From positions 201,949 to 265,948 of the forward strand of contig CALMJK010000004.1 of NCBI GenBank assembly GCA_937864225.1: a stretch of 64,000 nt of DNA. Direction: 5' to 3'. The translations under genes were made by a program, and so were the position numbers. The number at the start of each line of letters is the position of its first letter. The stretch's first letter is position 1. This DNA comes from an uncultured bacterium. GTDB taxonomy: Bacteria > Krumholzibacteriota > Krumholzibacteriia > LZORAL124-64-63. The notes under the pieces are model-generated. The model saw only the letters and a list, made by a program, of their open reading frames with translations, had not been told where the DNA came from and made no database searches. Below are positions 43,884 to 52,986 of this stretch, in pieces.

Positions 43884-44227
43884 CACGCCTCCACTTTGCC
43901 GGGCGGCGCGTCGGCGAGCGCGTCGAGGCGGCCGCGGATCGCCGCCAATTGAGCCTGCAGCTCCCCGACCTGGTCCTCGAGCTGCCGCCTTTCCTGTCGG
44001 GGATCTGGCGCGACAGTAGTCGCGCCGAGATCGCCGAACCGCGCCCAGCCGGGCAGCCCCGTGGCGCGATAGCAGTTTCGCCAGCCACGTCCGCCGCCGC
44101 GGCCCCAGCCTCGGCCCCCGGGCTGGGGATTCATGAATCCGGGCCTGCCCGCGCCCGCGCAGAAGCCGGCCGCGCGGCCGGTCAAGGGGCCCATGCCCCT
44201 GGGTCCTGTTCTGTCTCCGCCTGGCAT
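43883..44227 (-). CDS. DUF5320-like small protein
   Basis: MPGGDRTGPRGMGPLTGRAAGFCAG; C-terminal coiled coil. Confidence 0.8.
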   Translation of the reverse strand: MPGGDRTGPRGMGPLTGRAAGFCAGAGRPGFMNPQPGGRGWGRGGGRGWRNCYRATGLPGWARFGDLGATTVAPDPRQERRQLEDQVGELQAQLAAIRGRLDALADAPPGKVEA

Positions 44228-44253
44228 GATTCGTCCTCCTCGTTCGGGTTTGT

Positions 44254-44901
44254 TCATTTTCGCCGCAGCGCCACGCCGCACTGCGGACACTGCTTCCGGG
44301 CGCAAGGCTCGCCCTGCGCGTGGGGTTCGGCGTGACCGCACTGCGGGCAGACGCAGGTGCCGCCCGGACCGCCGGCCAGGGGGCCATTCAGGCGGCCACG
44401 GCGACCACCGCCGCCGGCGCCGCGACCGCCCCCGCCACCACCGCCGCCGGCGCCACCACCACCACCGCCTCTTCCCTTCATGTTCATCATTGACTCCTCT
44501 GCCGAGTTTTCGGCCCGCCGCCGCCCGCGGCCCCTGGGCCGCCCGCAGCAACCGGGCATCGTGAAGCGTTCGCCAGCCAATCCCCCGCGCAGCCAAGCTT
44601 GGACGACCTCGTCCAACGGCCCGGTCACGAAGGGGATCAGTCGGATTCCCTGTCCCGACACCATGACGGCCAGGGGGCGCGAGATGGCCCCGCACACCAG
44701 GTCATCCACGCCCCATTCGGACAGGCGCAGCGCTCGGACCGCCGGCGAGGCATCGGTGAATTCCGCGCGCGCCTGGGTCACGATGGCCCCCGCGGCGACG
44801 TCCACGAGCAGCAGGTGCCGGGCGACATCGAAGACCGGGGCGATCCGCTCCTGCCAGGCCGCGAAGGCCGCTCGTCGTGGTTTGAGTTGGCTGGATCGCA
44901 T
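44254..44901 (-). CDS. NifX-like domain joined by a Gly-rich linker to a C-terminal zinc ribbon
   Basis: AISRPLAVMVSGQGIRLIPFVTG; GGGGGAGGGGGGGG linker; CPQCGHAEP...CPQCGVALRRK. Confidence 0.65.
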   Translation of the reverse strand: MRSSQLKPRRAAFAAWQERIAPVFDVARHLLLVDVAAGAIVTQARAEFTDASPAVRALRLSEWGVDDLVCGAISRPLAVMVSGQGIRLIPFVTGPLDEVVQAWLRGGLAGERFTMPGCCGRPRGRGRRRAENSAEESMMNMKGRGGGGGGAGGGGGGGGRGAGGGGRRGRLNGPLAGGPGGTCVCPQCGHAEPHAQGEPCARKQCPQCGVALRRK

Positions 44902-45183
44902 GCCCTGGTTATCCGCCAGATTCGTGCCGCGAGCGGAGAGGGCCGCGATATTTTGTAAACTGTTTTATAACAAAGTGTTGCTCCAGCAACCAAATGTGCG
45001 CAACGCGAGGATAATCGCATCCACGCGACTTTTAACGCGAAATGTAGTCGCACTATTGCAACTCAGAGAAGCTTGCCACGACGCCGGGCTCGCTCAGACG
45101 ACGACCACGGGACGCGCAAGCAAGAGGAACGGGCGTTGGAGGTGAGCGGCCCGGGTTTGGCCGGCCGGACCGCTCCAGCGGAC

Positions 45184-45384
45184 CTATTCCGGCAGGACCC
45201 CTTTACCAACGAAGAGGTTGTTGGCGTACATGTCCGTGTTGTAGGTCACGTAGTTCGTCGCGCCATCGACATCCGTCATGCACGGGCACACGCTGCCGCA
45301 CTTGCAGGCGCAGCTAGGCCTGTTGGGACCGCTGCCGGAGCCCTGCACGCCGGTCAGAACATCATCGCGAACGCGCTTGATCAC
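45184..45384 (-). CDS. Cys-rich RiPP precursor B (66 aa, GTG start)
   Basis: MIKRVRDDVLTGVQGSGSGPNRPSCACKCGSVCPCMTDVDGATNYVTYNTDMYANNLFVGKGVLPE; paralog of precursor A; SD GAGGAGGTGA. Confidence 0.8.
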   Translation of the reverse strand: MIKRVRDDVLTGVQGSGSGPNRPSCACKCGSVCPCMTDVDGATNYVTYNTDMYANNLFVGKGVLPE

Positions 45385-45459
45385 CTGGATCACCTCCTCT
45401 CGGTGGTATGATTTCTCATCGCGCACGTGAAACTTGGTGATTCAAGAATAAAAATGCGC

Positions 45460-45483
45460 GGCCCGGGCCGAGCGGCCCGGGCC
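45460..45483 (-). terminator. Intrinsic terminator between the two Cys-rich precursors
   Basis: GGCCCGGGCC-gagc-GGCCCGGGCC; T-rich on the minus strand downstream. Confidence 0.75.
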
Positions 45484-45496
45484 GTCCTTCAGGAGG

Positions 45497-45688
45497 CTAC
45501 ACTGGCGTAGCGGCGTTCACGTACAGATCCGGGTTATAAGCGACGAAGTTCGTGGCGCCGTCGACGCTCGTGGTGCACGGGCACACCGTGCCGCACTTGC
45601 AGGTTGGCGGCTGAACCGGTTTGCCTTTCTGCTCCTGGTACGAGCCATGCACAGCGGTCAGAACATCATCGCGAACGCGCTTGATCAT
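45497..45688 (-). CDS. Cys-rich RiPP precursor A (63 aa)
   Basis: MIKRVRDDVLTAVHGSYQEQKGKPVQPPTCKCGTVCPCTTSVDGATNFVAYNPDLYVNAATPV; SD AAGGGGGTGA. Confidence 0.8.
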   Translation of the reverse strand: MIKRVRDDVLTAVHGSYQEQKGKPVQPPTCKCGTVCPCTTSVDGATNFVAYNPDLYVNAATPV

Positions 45689-45760
45689 GACAATCACCCC
45701 CTTCGATAGTATGGTTTTTCATCCGAACGCGGCACATCATTTCGGCCGCGCACAAGCGAG

Positions 45761-45789
45761 AACGTACTGACCGTCCCGCTCGCTGTCAA
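45761..45789 (-). promoter_or_regulatory. Sigma70-like promoter for precursor A
   Basis: Minus strand TTGACA-N17-TACGTT. Confidence 0.6.
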
Positions 45790-45861
45790 TTCGTCCGTGG
45801 GTCATGTTTCTGCATTGTAAGAAAGAGCTCGCAGGTGGGACTCGTCACGATTGTCATGAGT

Positions 45862-47373
45862 TCATTCGAGGACCACGTACTTGAGCCACTCCGACGCCGC
45901 GGGGCCCATCTTCTTCAGGTCGAGCCAGTCTCTGAAGGTTGCGGCGATCGCCCGCCTGACCTCCTCGCATCGCGCGGCAGGGATGACCACGTCGTCGCCG
46001 CCCTCTGATTCCCACGAGGCGCCCATGTTGATGAAGCAAACCGTGCAATGCCGCACGGCCCAGCAGGTCGGGCAGCGCTGCGCCACGGCGCCTATCAGCT
46101 TCTTGTAAAGAGCGTGGATCCTGTTCATGTCGAAGCCGCGCGAGACGTGCCCGATGAACATGTTGTCGCCGCCCCGCTCGCAGGGCAGCATGGAGCCATC
46201 CGCCCTCACGTGCAGTTTGCGCTTGCCCGGCTGGCAACTGCCGGTCGGGAACAGTTCCTCGCCGAGCGGGTCGCGGCCGCGGAAGTGGTATTGCGCCAGG
46301 CGTTTGCTGTAGAAATTTTGCACCGCGGGGGGGAGCTGGGCGTGCTGGCCGTCCCGGCAGGCGGCAAAAAAACGCTGGCGAATGTCCAGATGATCGGTCT
46401 GGGCGCCGGTGGTCGACGTGTCGGACGGCTCGGCCTGCTTGAACTGGACGTTGGTAAGATCCGCGTACGAAATGGTGACCACGGGCTGTTTGGCGATGCC
46501 GAATTCCTGGTAGATCGGGAAATCTGCGAAGTAGTCGACCACTCTTTTGAGCGCATAAGGAGGGGCGACGACGGCGTTGAAGCGGATTCTCAGATGGGCC
46601 TCGGGGTCCAGGCGCAATAGCCTCCTGAGGCCGGCCACGACCGCTTCGTGCGTGCCGGTGCCGTCGCGGAACAGACGATAGCGGTCGTGCAGTTCCTGCG
46701 GTCCGTCCAGGCTGATCTGCACGTGGACTCTCTGGTCGATCAGGTACCGGGCGACGTCATCGTCGATGAGCGTGCCGTTGGTGTCGATGTTGATGAGCAC
46801 ATCCCGCTCGCCTTGCAGTCGTCGGATGTGGGCAATGCCCTCCTTGACGAGATCGAAGGCCAGCAAGGGCTCGCCGCCGTAGAACGAGACCGCCGGACGC
46901 TGTTTCTTGGCGTTGCGCGCCATGAAGAAATCGATGGCTTCGCGCAGGATCTGGCCGCTCATGACCGCTTCGTTGTGCACGCGGGAGCCGGCCCGGCCCG
47001 TCGTGTACGGGCAATACCGGCAGCGCAGATTGCACTGCTCGGTGATCGTCAGCTGAAGTTGCCCGATGCTGTCCTCGTATCCCTGGGGGTCGCTGCAACA
47101 GGCGCAGCGCTCTATGATCTTCAGATCCACCGGCGTCAAGGCCTGGCACTCGTCCCTGAGCTGCGCGATTTCCGCCAAGGCCGTGGCGACCTTGTCCGCG
47201 CCCCAGCGGGCGTCGAGCCGGGCGCGAACGGCCTCGTCTTCGAGCCCGTTCAAGTCGTGGACCACGGCGGCGACCACCTCGTCGCACTCGTACAGGTCAT
47301 TGGTCACCGCGTCAAAGAAATGCCAAGTCCCATCGTGCTGGAACACATGGCTCAGGACCGTTCCCTTGCTCAT
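45862..47373 (-). CDS. Radical SAM/SPASM RiPP maturase
   Basis: CNLRCRYCPY; SFYGGEPLLAFDLV; SPASM-type Cys region (SCQPGKRKLHVRADGSMLPCER...CPTCWAVRHCTVCF). Confidence 0.9.
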   Translation of the reverse strand: MSKGTVLSHVFQHDGTWHFFDAVTNDLYECDEVVAAVVHDLNGLEDEAVRARLDARWGADKVATALAEIAQLRDECQALTPVDLKIIERCACCSDPQGYEDSIGQLQLTITEQCNLRCRYCPYTTGRAGSRVHNEAVMSGQILREAIDFFMARNAKKQRPAVSFYGGEPLLAFDLVKEGIAHIRRLQGERDVLINIDTNGTLIDDDVARYLIDQRVHVQISLDGPQELHDRYRLFRDGTGTHEAVVAGLRRLLRLDPEAHLRIRFNAVVAPPYALKRVVDYFADFPIYQEFGIAKQPVVTISYADLTNVQFKQAEPSDTSTTGAQTDHLDIRQRFFAACRDGQHAQLPPAVQNFYSKRLAQYHFRGRDPLGEELFPTGSCQPGKRKLHVRADGSMLPCERGGDNMFIGHVSRGFDMNRIHALYKKLIGAVAQRCPTCWAVRHCTVCFINMGASWESEGGDDVVIPAARCEEVRRAIAATFRDWLDLKKMGPAASEWLKYVVLE

Positions 47374-47478
47374 TGTCGAAATCACCTGATTTGATCGTTG
47401 TTGTCGACCGGCGAGCGCGTTTGGATAGCCGATGAATGACAGTACGGTCTGAGTCGGACCCCTGTCAACGCACGCGGC

Positions 47479-48570
47479 TCAGGCGTGGATCTCGACGACG
47501 TCCCCCTCGCCCAGCACGTGATCGCGCCCGACCTGCTGGCCCTCGAATTTGCCGCTGCGGCCCCACACCCGCGCGAACTTGAGCGACGCGGCCAGGTCGC
47601 GATGGATCAGGCGCGCCAAGTCCTCGACGGTATCGCCCGCGAACAGGGTGTAAGGGCGATGGTGGTCGGGTGGCTTGCCGGGGGCCTTCGTGTACACGCG
47701 CACGATGGCCAAGCCCCGCATCAGCAGGGGGCCGAGGCGTCCCAGGCCCAGGCCCGTCAGGGATGAAACGGCGAGCGCCGGAAAACGGGCGCCGCCCAGT
47801 TCCAACAACGCGGCGACCTCGGCGGGATCGAGGCCAAGGTCGGCTTTCGTGGCCAACAGCAAGGTCGGCAGCAACACGCGGAACGGATCGGCGAGCTCGC
47901 CTTCCCCGTCGTCAGTCCGGGCGCGCGGCGCGCCGTCGGCGCTCGCGCTCGCGGCGGGTGACCAATCTGCCGGCACGAGCCCCGCGGGCAGGCGCCCCTG
48001 CCAGTTGTCGGTGAGCGTGACCCGCTTGTGCGCGAGCCGAGCGCGGATCGCGACGACGCTCTCGGCGCAGTCCGGGTCGTGCAGATCCACGACCAGCAGC
48101 GCCGCGTGAGACGGCTGCAGGGCGTTGTATAGCCAGGGCTCCATGAAGTCGGCGCTGACGGGCGGCAGATCGACGAGTTGGAACGGCACGTCCTCGTGCA
48201 TGAGCATGCCGGGCAGCGGCGCGCGTGTCGTGAACGCGTAGGGCCCGATCTCCGCGCGCGATCCGGTCAGCGCTCGGTGCAGGCTCGACTTGCCGGCGTT
48301 GGGCGGCCCGAGCAGCGCGATCTGCGCCGCGCCCTCGGGTCGGATGGTCTGCAGCGGCCCGCCTCGCGCCGCGCCCTTGCGCGGGCCGGCCAACTCGTCG
48401 GTCAGTTCCTTGATCTTCGTCTTGATGTCGGCTTGAAGGTGTTCCGTCCCCTTGTGCTTGGGGATGGTCGAGAGCATCTCGCGCAGCAGGCGCAGGCGGT
48501 CGGCGGGATCGCGCGCCTTGCGGTACTGATCCTGAGCCTTCTTGTACTCGGGCGAGACGTTGGTCGGCAT
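47479..48570 (-). CDS. OBG/DRG-type GTPase with C-terminal TGS domain
   Basis: ALLGPPNAGKSSLHRALTG; LVDLPPVSADFMEP; YTKAPGKPPDHHRPYTLFAGDTVEDLARLIH. Confidence 0.88.
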   Translation of the reverse strand: MPTNVSPEYKKAQDQYRKARDPADRLRLLREMLSTIPKHKGTEHLQADIKTKIKELTDELAGPRKGAARGGPLQTIRPEGAAQIALLGPPNAGKSSLHRALTGSRAEIGPYAFTTRAPLPGMLMHEDVPFQLVDLPPVSADFMEPWLYNALQPSHAALLVVDLHDPDCAESVVAIRARLAHKRVTLTDNWQGRLPAGLVPADWSPAASASADGAPRARTDDGEGELADPFRVLLPTLLLATKADLGLDPAEVAALLELGGARFPALAVSSLTGLGLGRLGPLLMRGLAIVRVYTKAPGKPPDHHRPYTLFAGDTVEDLARLIHRDLAASLKFARVWGRSGKFEGQQVGRDHVLGEGDVVEIHA

Positions 48571-48674
48571 GATCTGACCACCACGGAAGTCGTCACGAGC
48601 TTACGGCAGCCCGGACGAAAAGGCCAGGGGCGAAGTATGAAATAGTAAAAATCGCAGTTCAGTTCACACCTGTC

Positions 48675-48736
48675 TTGACCCGTGAGCGGGGCAGTTTTAC
48701 AATCCATGTGATCTTGACCGCCAAGTGCTTGGCGGT
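48675..48736 (+). promoter_or_regulatory. Promoter + 5'UTR hairpin of precursor 1
   Basis: TTGACC-N17-TACAAT; hairpin ACCGCCAA-GTGC-TTGGCGGT. Confidence 0.75.
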
Positions 48737-48775
48737 GCGTTGGCACGCGAGCAGAGGGAATTAAGGAGGAGCGAC

Positions 48776-48946
48776 ATGGGGCAGAATCATCCCAAGAAAC
48801 TGGTGCTCAGCCGTGAGACCGTACGCGATCTGAGCCAGAATGACATGGCGAATGTCGAGGGCGGGATCTTGAACAAGCCCGACACTGCGGGCAGGGGCTG
48901 CACTTTGCCCACGTACACCGGATATCCCTGCTACACCTGCTTCTAG
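48776..48946 (+). CDS. Lanthipeptide-like precursor 1 (56 aa)
   Basis: MGQNHPKKLVLSRETVRDLSQNDMANVEGG|ILNKPDTAGRGCTLPTYTGYPCYTCF; SD AAGGAGG. Confidence 0.88.
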   Translation: MGQNHPKKLVLSRETVRDLSQNDMANVEGGILNKPDTAGRGCTLPTYTGYPCYTCF

Positions 48947-49094
48947 GCCGCCGATCCTGGTCGCGCGTCAGGGCTGCTTGCTGCCGCGAAAGCAGCTTGA
49001 CGCAGGTCCGCGATATCTGTAGCGTGATACGAATCAGGCGGCAGATTCCCTTTTTGCCTGATCTTACAAGAACCAATTTTAAGGGAGGGGCACT

Positions 49095-49307
49095 ATGGGA
49101 CAGAATCAGCCGAAGAAGCTCGTGCTCAACCGCGAAACGGTTCGCAACCTGACCAAGAGCGATTTGGTGGGCATTGAGGGCGGAAAGAACAAGCCCACAC
49201 TCGTCACATGCGATACCGATACTTGTCACTGCGATACAACCGATCCTTCGTTACCAGATTGTCATATCTGCGAAAAAACTTGCGGCGGGAATTGCTACCT
49301 CCCGTAG
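49095..49307 (+). CDS. Lanthipeptide-like precursor 2 (70 aa)
   Basis: MGQNQPKKLVLNRETVRNLTKSDLVGIEGG|KNKPTLVTCDTDTCHCDTTDPSLPDCHICEKTCGGNCYLP. Confidence 0.9.
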   Translation: MGQNQPKKLVLNRETVRNLTKSDLVGIEGGKNKPTLVTCDTDTCHCDTTDPSLPDCHICEKTCGGNCYLP

Positions 49308-49324
49308 AGGCCAATCGTAATCGA

Positions 49325-49355
49325 GGGGGGCCTGCAGTTCTGGCAGGCCCCTCTT
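49325..49355 (+). terminator. Terminator-like hairpin between precursor 2 and lanC-1
   Basis: AGGGGGGCCTGC...GCAGGCCCCT-CTTT. Confidence 0.75.
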
Positions 49356-49401
49356 TCATTCTCGATCGCCACTTGCTATGACTCTTCTCGTGGAAGGAAC
49401 C

Positions 49402-50700
49402 ATGGCCACGCCGGTCTGGCGACCGATTCTGAGTGGCGAGGCCCTCGCGAGCGCACGGGAGGCCTTGACCGACATCACGGCGTCCCTGGCGGCGGGCGCG
49501 TCCCCTCGCGCGCGCGAGGACTGGTCGCCAGAGCTCGTGCGCGCGCGCGCGGCCACGTTGAGCGACGGCTTCGCGGGCCAGGCCCTGTACTGCGGCTATC
49601 TGCACCAGGCCGGCGGCGGACGGCAGGCCGCGGACCTGGGGTTGGCACTGCTGAATCGGGCCATCGAAACGGCCGGCGCCGAACGCATGCCGCCTGGGCT
49701 GTACGGCGGCTTTTCCGGGATTGCCTGGGTCGCCAATCATCTGGCGGGTCGGCTCTATGAGCCCGACGAGGACGATCCATACGAGGAAACCGACGGCGTT
49801 CTGCACGATTACGCGCGGCACGCCCGTTGGCCGTTCCAGTACGAGCTGCTCAACGGGCTGGTGGGCATCGGGGTGTATGCCCTGGAGCGGTTGCCGCGGG
49901 CGTCGGGACGGCAGTGTCTGGAAACGATCGTGGATCGTCTCGCCGAGGTCGCGCAGCGGGGTCGCGACGGGATCACCTGGCTGACTCCATCGGCGTTTGT
50001 CGGCGAGCATCGACTGGAGCAGGCGCCTCAGGGAGGGTACTACCTGGGGATGGCGCACGGCGTGCCTGGCGTCGTGTCGCTTTTGGCGGCGTTGTGGGCG
50101 GCGGATGTGGCCCGCGACCGGGTGGGTCCTCTGTTGGAGGGGGCGGTGTCGTGGCTCTTGGCGCAATCGCTGCCGGCAGGCTCTCTGTCGCGCTTCCCGC
50201 TCTGGTGGAGCGCGGAAACCAAGCCGACACCCTCGCGGTTGGCGTGGTGCTACGGGGATCCGGGGGTGGCGGCGTCGTTGTTGTGGGCGGCGGCGGCGCT
50301 GGAGCGTGATGACTGGCGCCGGGAGGGTTTGGCGACGGCGCTGGCGGCGGCACGGCGGCCGCTGGCGACGAGCGGGGTGCGCGACGCGGGTCTATGCCAC
50401 GGCAGCGCGGGAGTGGCGCACATCTTCAACCGTCTCTATCAGGCGACGGGCGAGGAAGAATTGGGCCGGGCGGCGTTGTTCTGGTACGAGCAGCTGCTGG
50501 CGGCGCGCACGCCGGGCGAGGGTCATGGCGGATACATGTTCGAACGGATCGGCGCGGATGGAGCTTTTCGGGTGTCGGATCCCGGTTTCCTGAACGGCAC
50601 CGTGGGCGTGGGGCTGGTGCTTTTGGCCGCGACCACGGCGGTGGAGCCGGCGTGGGATCGGGCGCTGCTGACCAGCGTCCCGCCGCGCGCTTGCGGATGA
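49402..50700 (+). CDS. lanC: LanC-like lanthipeptide cyclase 1
   Basis: GMAHGVPGV, WCYGDPGVA, LCHGSAGVAHIFNRLY (Zn ligands C, C, H and catalytic H); upstream ATG at 49378 also possible. Confidence 0.92.
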   Translation: MATPVWRPILSGEALASAREALTDITASLAAGASPRAREDWSPELVRARAATLSDGFAGQALYCGYLHQAGGGRQAADLGLALLNRAIETAGAERMPPGLYGGFSGIAWVANHLAGRLYEPDEDDPYEETDGVLHDYARHARWPFQYELLNGLVGIGVYALERLPRASGRQCLETIVDRLAEVAQRGRDGITWLTPSAFVGEHRLEQAPQGGYYLGMAHGVPGVVSLLAALWAADVARDRVGPLLEGAVSWLLAQSLPAGSLSRFPLWWSAETKPTPSRLAWCYGDPGVAASLLWAAAALERDDWRREGLATALAAARRPLATSGVRDAGLCHGSAGVAHIFNRLYQATGEEELGRAALFWYEQLLAARTPGEGHGGYMFERIGADGAFRVSDPGFLNGTVGVGLVLLAATTAVEPAWDRALLTSVPPRACG

Positions 50701-50758
50701 CGGCGTCCAAGGCCGGACCCAAGGGACGGGTCTGGGGCGACAGCGGGTCGGGGGCGAC

Positions 50759-50788
50759 TTGACCCTGGTGGTCCAGATCGTGTAGCAT
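50759..50788 (+). promoter_or_regulatory. Promoter of precursor 3
   Basis: TTGACC-N18-TAGCAT. Confidence 0.55.
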
Positions 50789-50859
50789 GGAAGGGGTCAA
50801 GCCGATAGGTTTCGGTCTGCTTGACGTCGCAAAAACTCCCTATTCCAAGGAGCGGCAGC

Positions 50860-51054
50860 ATGGGCAAGAATCATCCGGCGAAGCTTGTTCTGAACCGCGA
50901 GACGGTGCGCGATCTGACCAAGGACGTTCTGAGGAACGTCGAGGGCGGCAAGTGGGAAACAAGAGAAACCATGTCTTGTGCCTGTGACACAACCGATCCC
51001 TCGCTCCGTCCCTTGTGCCCCTTCTGCGAGTTGACCTGTGGGCCTTGCATCTAG
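50860..51054 (+). CDS. Lanthipeptide-like precursor 3 (64 aa)
   Basis: MGKNHPAKLVLNRETVRDLTKDVLRNVEGG|KWETRETMSCACDTTDPSLRPLCPFCELTCGPCI. Confidence 0.9.
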   Translation: MGKNHPAKLVLNRETVRDLTKDVLRNVEGGKWETRETMSCACDTTDPSLRPLCPFCELTCGPCI

Positions 51055-51076
51055 CAGAAATTGAGTCTGGTTTCTA

Positions 51077-51112
51077 GGGGCCTGTCGTGATGACAGGCCC
51101 CGGTTTTGTTTT
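51077..51112 (+). terminator. Terminator-like hairpin between precursor 3 and lanC-2
   Basis: Perfect GGGGCCTGTC-gtgat-GACAGGCCCC followed by ggttttgtttt. Confidence 0.85.
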
Positions 51113-52293
51113 CAGGGTTTGCGAGCGAGGGGTCTGCAGATGACTGAAGGGATGAACGTGTCGGCGTGGCGGCCACTTCTGCGGGGGGAAGCGCTGGAAC
51201 GGGCGCGCGCGGTGGTGGAGGAACTGGCGGTGGCGGTGTCATCGCCAGCGCCGCTGTGCGTGAACAAGGATTGGTCGCCGTCGTTCATCCGGGTGCGCGG
51301 GGCCTCGTTGGGCAGCGGTCTGGCAGGCCAGGCCCTTTTCTGCGGTTATCTGCATCAATGGGACAAGGAGGAGCGTTCCGCGGCGCTTGGGGTGGAGCTT
51401 TTGGATCGCGCCATCGAGGTGGTTTGCGGGGAGCGCATGGCGCCGACGCTGTACGGGGGTTTTCCGGGGATCGCGTGGGCGGGCAGCCATTTGGCGGGCC
51501 GTCTGTACGAGGCAGGCGAGGAGGACGCCTACGAGGAGACGGACGAGGTTCTGCGGGAGTACGTGCGGCAGCGGCGCTGGCCGTTCCACTACGATCTGAT
51601 CAGCGGTCTGGTGGGCATTGGGGTGTACGGGTTGGAGCGTCTGCCGCGGGCATCGGCGCGGCGGTGCCTGGAAGCGGTGGTGGAGCGTTTGGAGGAGGTC
51701 GCGGAGCGGGGCGCGGCGGGGATCACTTGGTCGACGCCGCCTGAGCTGCTCATCGAGGAGCGGCGGCAGCAGCATCCGCAAGGGTTGCACGATCTGGGGA
51801 TGGCACACGGGATCTCTGGGGTGGTGTCGCTGCTGGCGTGGTTGTGGTCGGCGCAGGTGTCGCGAGAGCGGGTGGGTCCGCTGTTGGAGGGTGCGGTGAC
51901 GTGGCTGTTGTCGCAGACGCTGCCGGCGGGTTCGGCGTCGCGTTATCCGAACTGGCGCGGGGCGGGGCAAGAGGCCGGGCCGTCGCGGTTGGCGTGGTGT
52001 TACGGAGATCCTGGGGTGGCGGCGTCGTTGTTGCGGGCGGCGGGTGCTCTGGATCGGGCGGACTGGCGGCGTGAGGGTATGGCGACGGCGCTGGGGGCGG
52101 CGCGGCGGCCGTTGGCGGCGAGCGGGGTGAAGGACGCGTGTTTGTGCCATGGGAGCGCGGGCTTGGCGCACATTTTCAACCGGCTGTACCAGGCGACGGG
52201 TGAGCAGGAGTTGGGCGCGGCGGCGCAGTTCTGGTACGAGCAGTTGCTGGCGGCGCGCGCGCCGGGCGAAGACCATGGCGGTTACAGGTTCGA
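51077..52293 (+). repeat. ~1.2 kb direct repeat, copy 1 (offset 3911 bp to copy 2 at 54988..56204)
   Basis: Apparently identical DNA; four overlapping alternative-frame ORFs are duplicated unchanged between the copies. Confidence 0.93.
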
Positions 52294-52477
52294 GCGGGTC
52301 GACCTGCCGGCCTCGGCCTATGCGCGGGGCGCCGAGGCCGTGTCCCATGTGCAGGACTCGAGCTTCCTGAGCGGCACCGCGGGGGTCGGCCTGGTGCTGT
52401 TGGCCGCGACCACGGCGGTGGAGCCGGCGTGGGACCGGGTGCTGTTGACCAACATTCCCGCCGGCGCGTGCCTGTAG
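51140..52477 (+). CDS. lanC: LanC-like lanthipeptide cyclase 2
   Basis: GMAHGISGV, WCYGDPGVA, LCHGSAGLAHIFNRLY. Confidence 0.92.
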   Translation: MTEGMNVSAWRPLLRGEALERARAVVEELAVAVSSPAPLCVNKDWSPSFIRVRGASLGSGLAGQALFCGYLHQWDKEERSAALGVELLDRAIEVVCGERMAPTLYGGFPGIAWAGSHLAGRLYEAGEEDAYEETDEVLREYVRQRRWPFHYDLISGLVGIGVYGLERLPRASARRCLEAVVERLEEVAERGAAGITWSTPPELLIEERRQQHPQGLHDLGMAHGISGVVSLLAWLWSAQVSRERVGPLLEGAVTWLLSQTLPAGSASRYPNWRGAGQEAGPSRLAWCYGDPGVAASLLRAAGALDRADWRREGMATALGAARRPLAASGVKDACLCHGSAGLAHIFNRLYQATGEQELGAAAQFWYEQLLAARAPGEDHGGYRFERVDLPASAYARGAEAVSHVQDSSFLSGTAGVGLVLLAATTAVEPAWDRVLLTNIPAGACL

Positions 52478-52525
52478 CAGCGCAGAGAAAAGATGCACTA
52501 CTCAATTCCGCACGTGGCTGATCTC

Positions 52526-52586
52526 TTGATTTTCGAAGCGTCGGTTCAGTAAGATCAAGTGTGATTGCCATCAATTCGTGTTGGCA
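52526..52586 (+). promoter_or_regulatory. Promoter + weaker 5'UTR hairpin of precursor 4
   Basis: TTGATT-N18-TAAGAT; TGCCA...TGGCA inverted repeat. Confidence 0.5.
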
Positions 52587-52619
52587 GGCCAGACGAAAAC
52601 CCTGTGCGAGGAGGGGGAA

Positions 52620-52778
52620 ATGGAACAGCGTAGCCCGAAAAGGATCGTGCTCAACCGCGAAACCGTCCGCGACCTGAGCCTCAATGAAATGGACAACATC
52701 GAGGGCGGCGGTCAGCGATACACATCGGGGAAGCTGTGTGACCTGAGCGCGACGGGGGATCCCTGCCGGATTTGCTGA
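52620..52778 (+). CDS. Lanthipeptide-like precursor 4 (52 aa)
   Basis: MEQRSPKRIVLNRETVRDLSLNEMDNIEGG|GQRYTSGKLCDLSATGDPCRIC. Confidence 0.88.
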   Translation: MEQRSPKRIVLNRETVRDLSLNEMDNIEGGGQRYTSGKLCDLSATGDPCRIC

Positions 52779-52869
52779 AGATGAGGCAGCAACCTGCTGT
52801 CTCTACCCTAACCGGCGTTTCGGCGCGGATCACGGCCGCAAACTGGGACATGATTCGCGGTGTCGTGCA

Positions 52870-52905
52870 GGAGGCCGGCGATGCATGCCGGCCTCCCGTA
52901 TTTTT
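52870..52905 (+). terminator. Intrinsic terminator after precursor 4
   Basis: GGAGGCCGGC-gatgcat-GCCGGCCTCC then cgtattttt. Confidence 0.9.
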
Positions 52906-52986
52906 CGCGCGACCTAAACGCAGCCGTGCAAATGCCGGTGGCGTGGTAGGAGATTGCGGATTCCCGTCATGCCGGCGGCGCTCGCC

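Noticed and set aside
44357-45145. Pro-rich 262-aa plus-strand ORF
   Set aside because: Antisense translation of the Gly-rich linker and NifX-like gene; no domain.
45184-45426. Precursor B starting at the upstream ATG (MRDEKSYHREEVIQ...)
   Set aside because: That ATG places the SD (GAGGAGGTGA) inside the coding region; the GTG at 45384 matches the paralog's MIKRVRDD start.
48725-48775. N-terminal extension MLGGALAREQRELRRSD of precursor 1
   Set aside because: The SD AAGGAGG and the conserved MGQNHP start of all paralogs indicate initiation at 48776; the extension is the 5'UTR.
51239-52498. Arg/Gln-rich minus-strand ORFs antisense to lanC (also 55150..56187)
   Set aside because: Shadow ORFs of the lanC genes; duplicated only because the DNA is duplicated.
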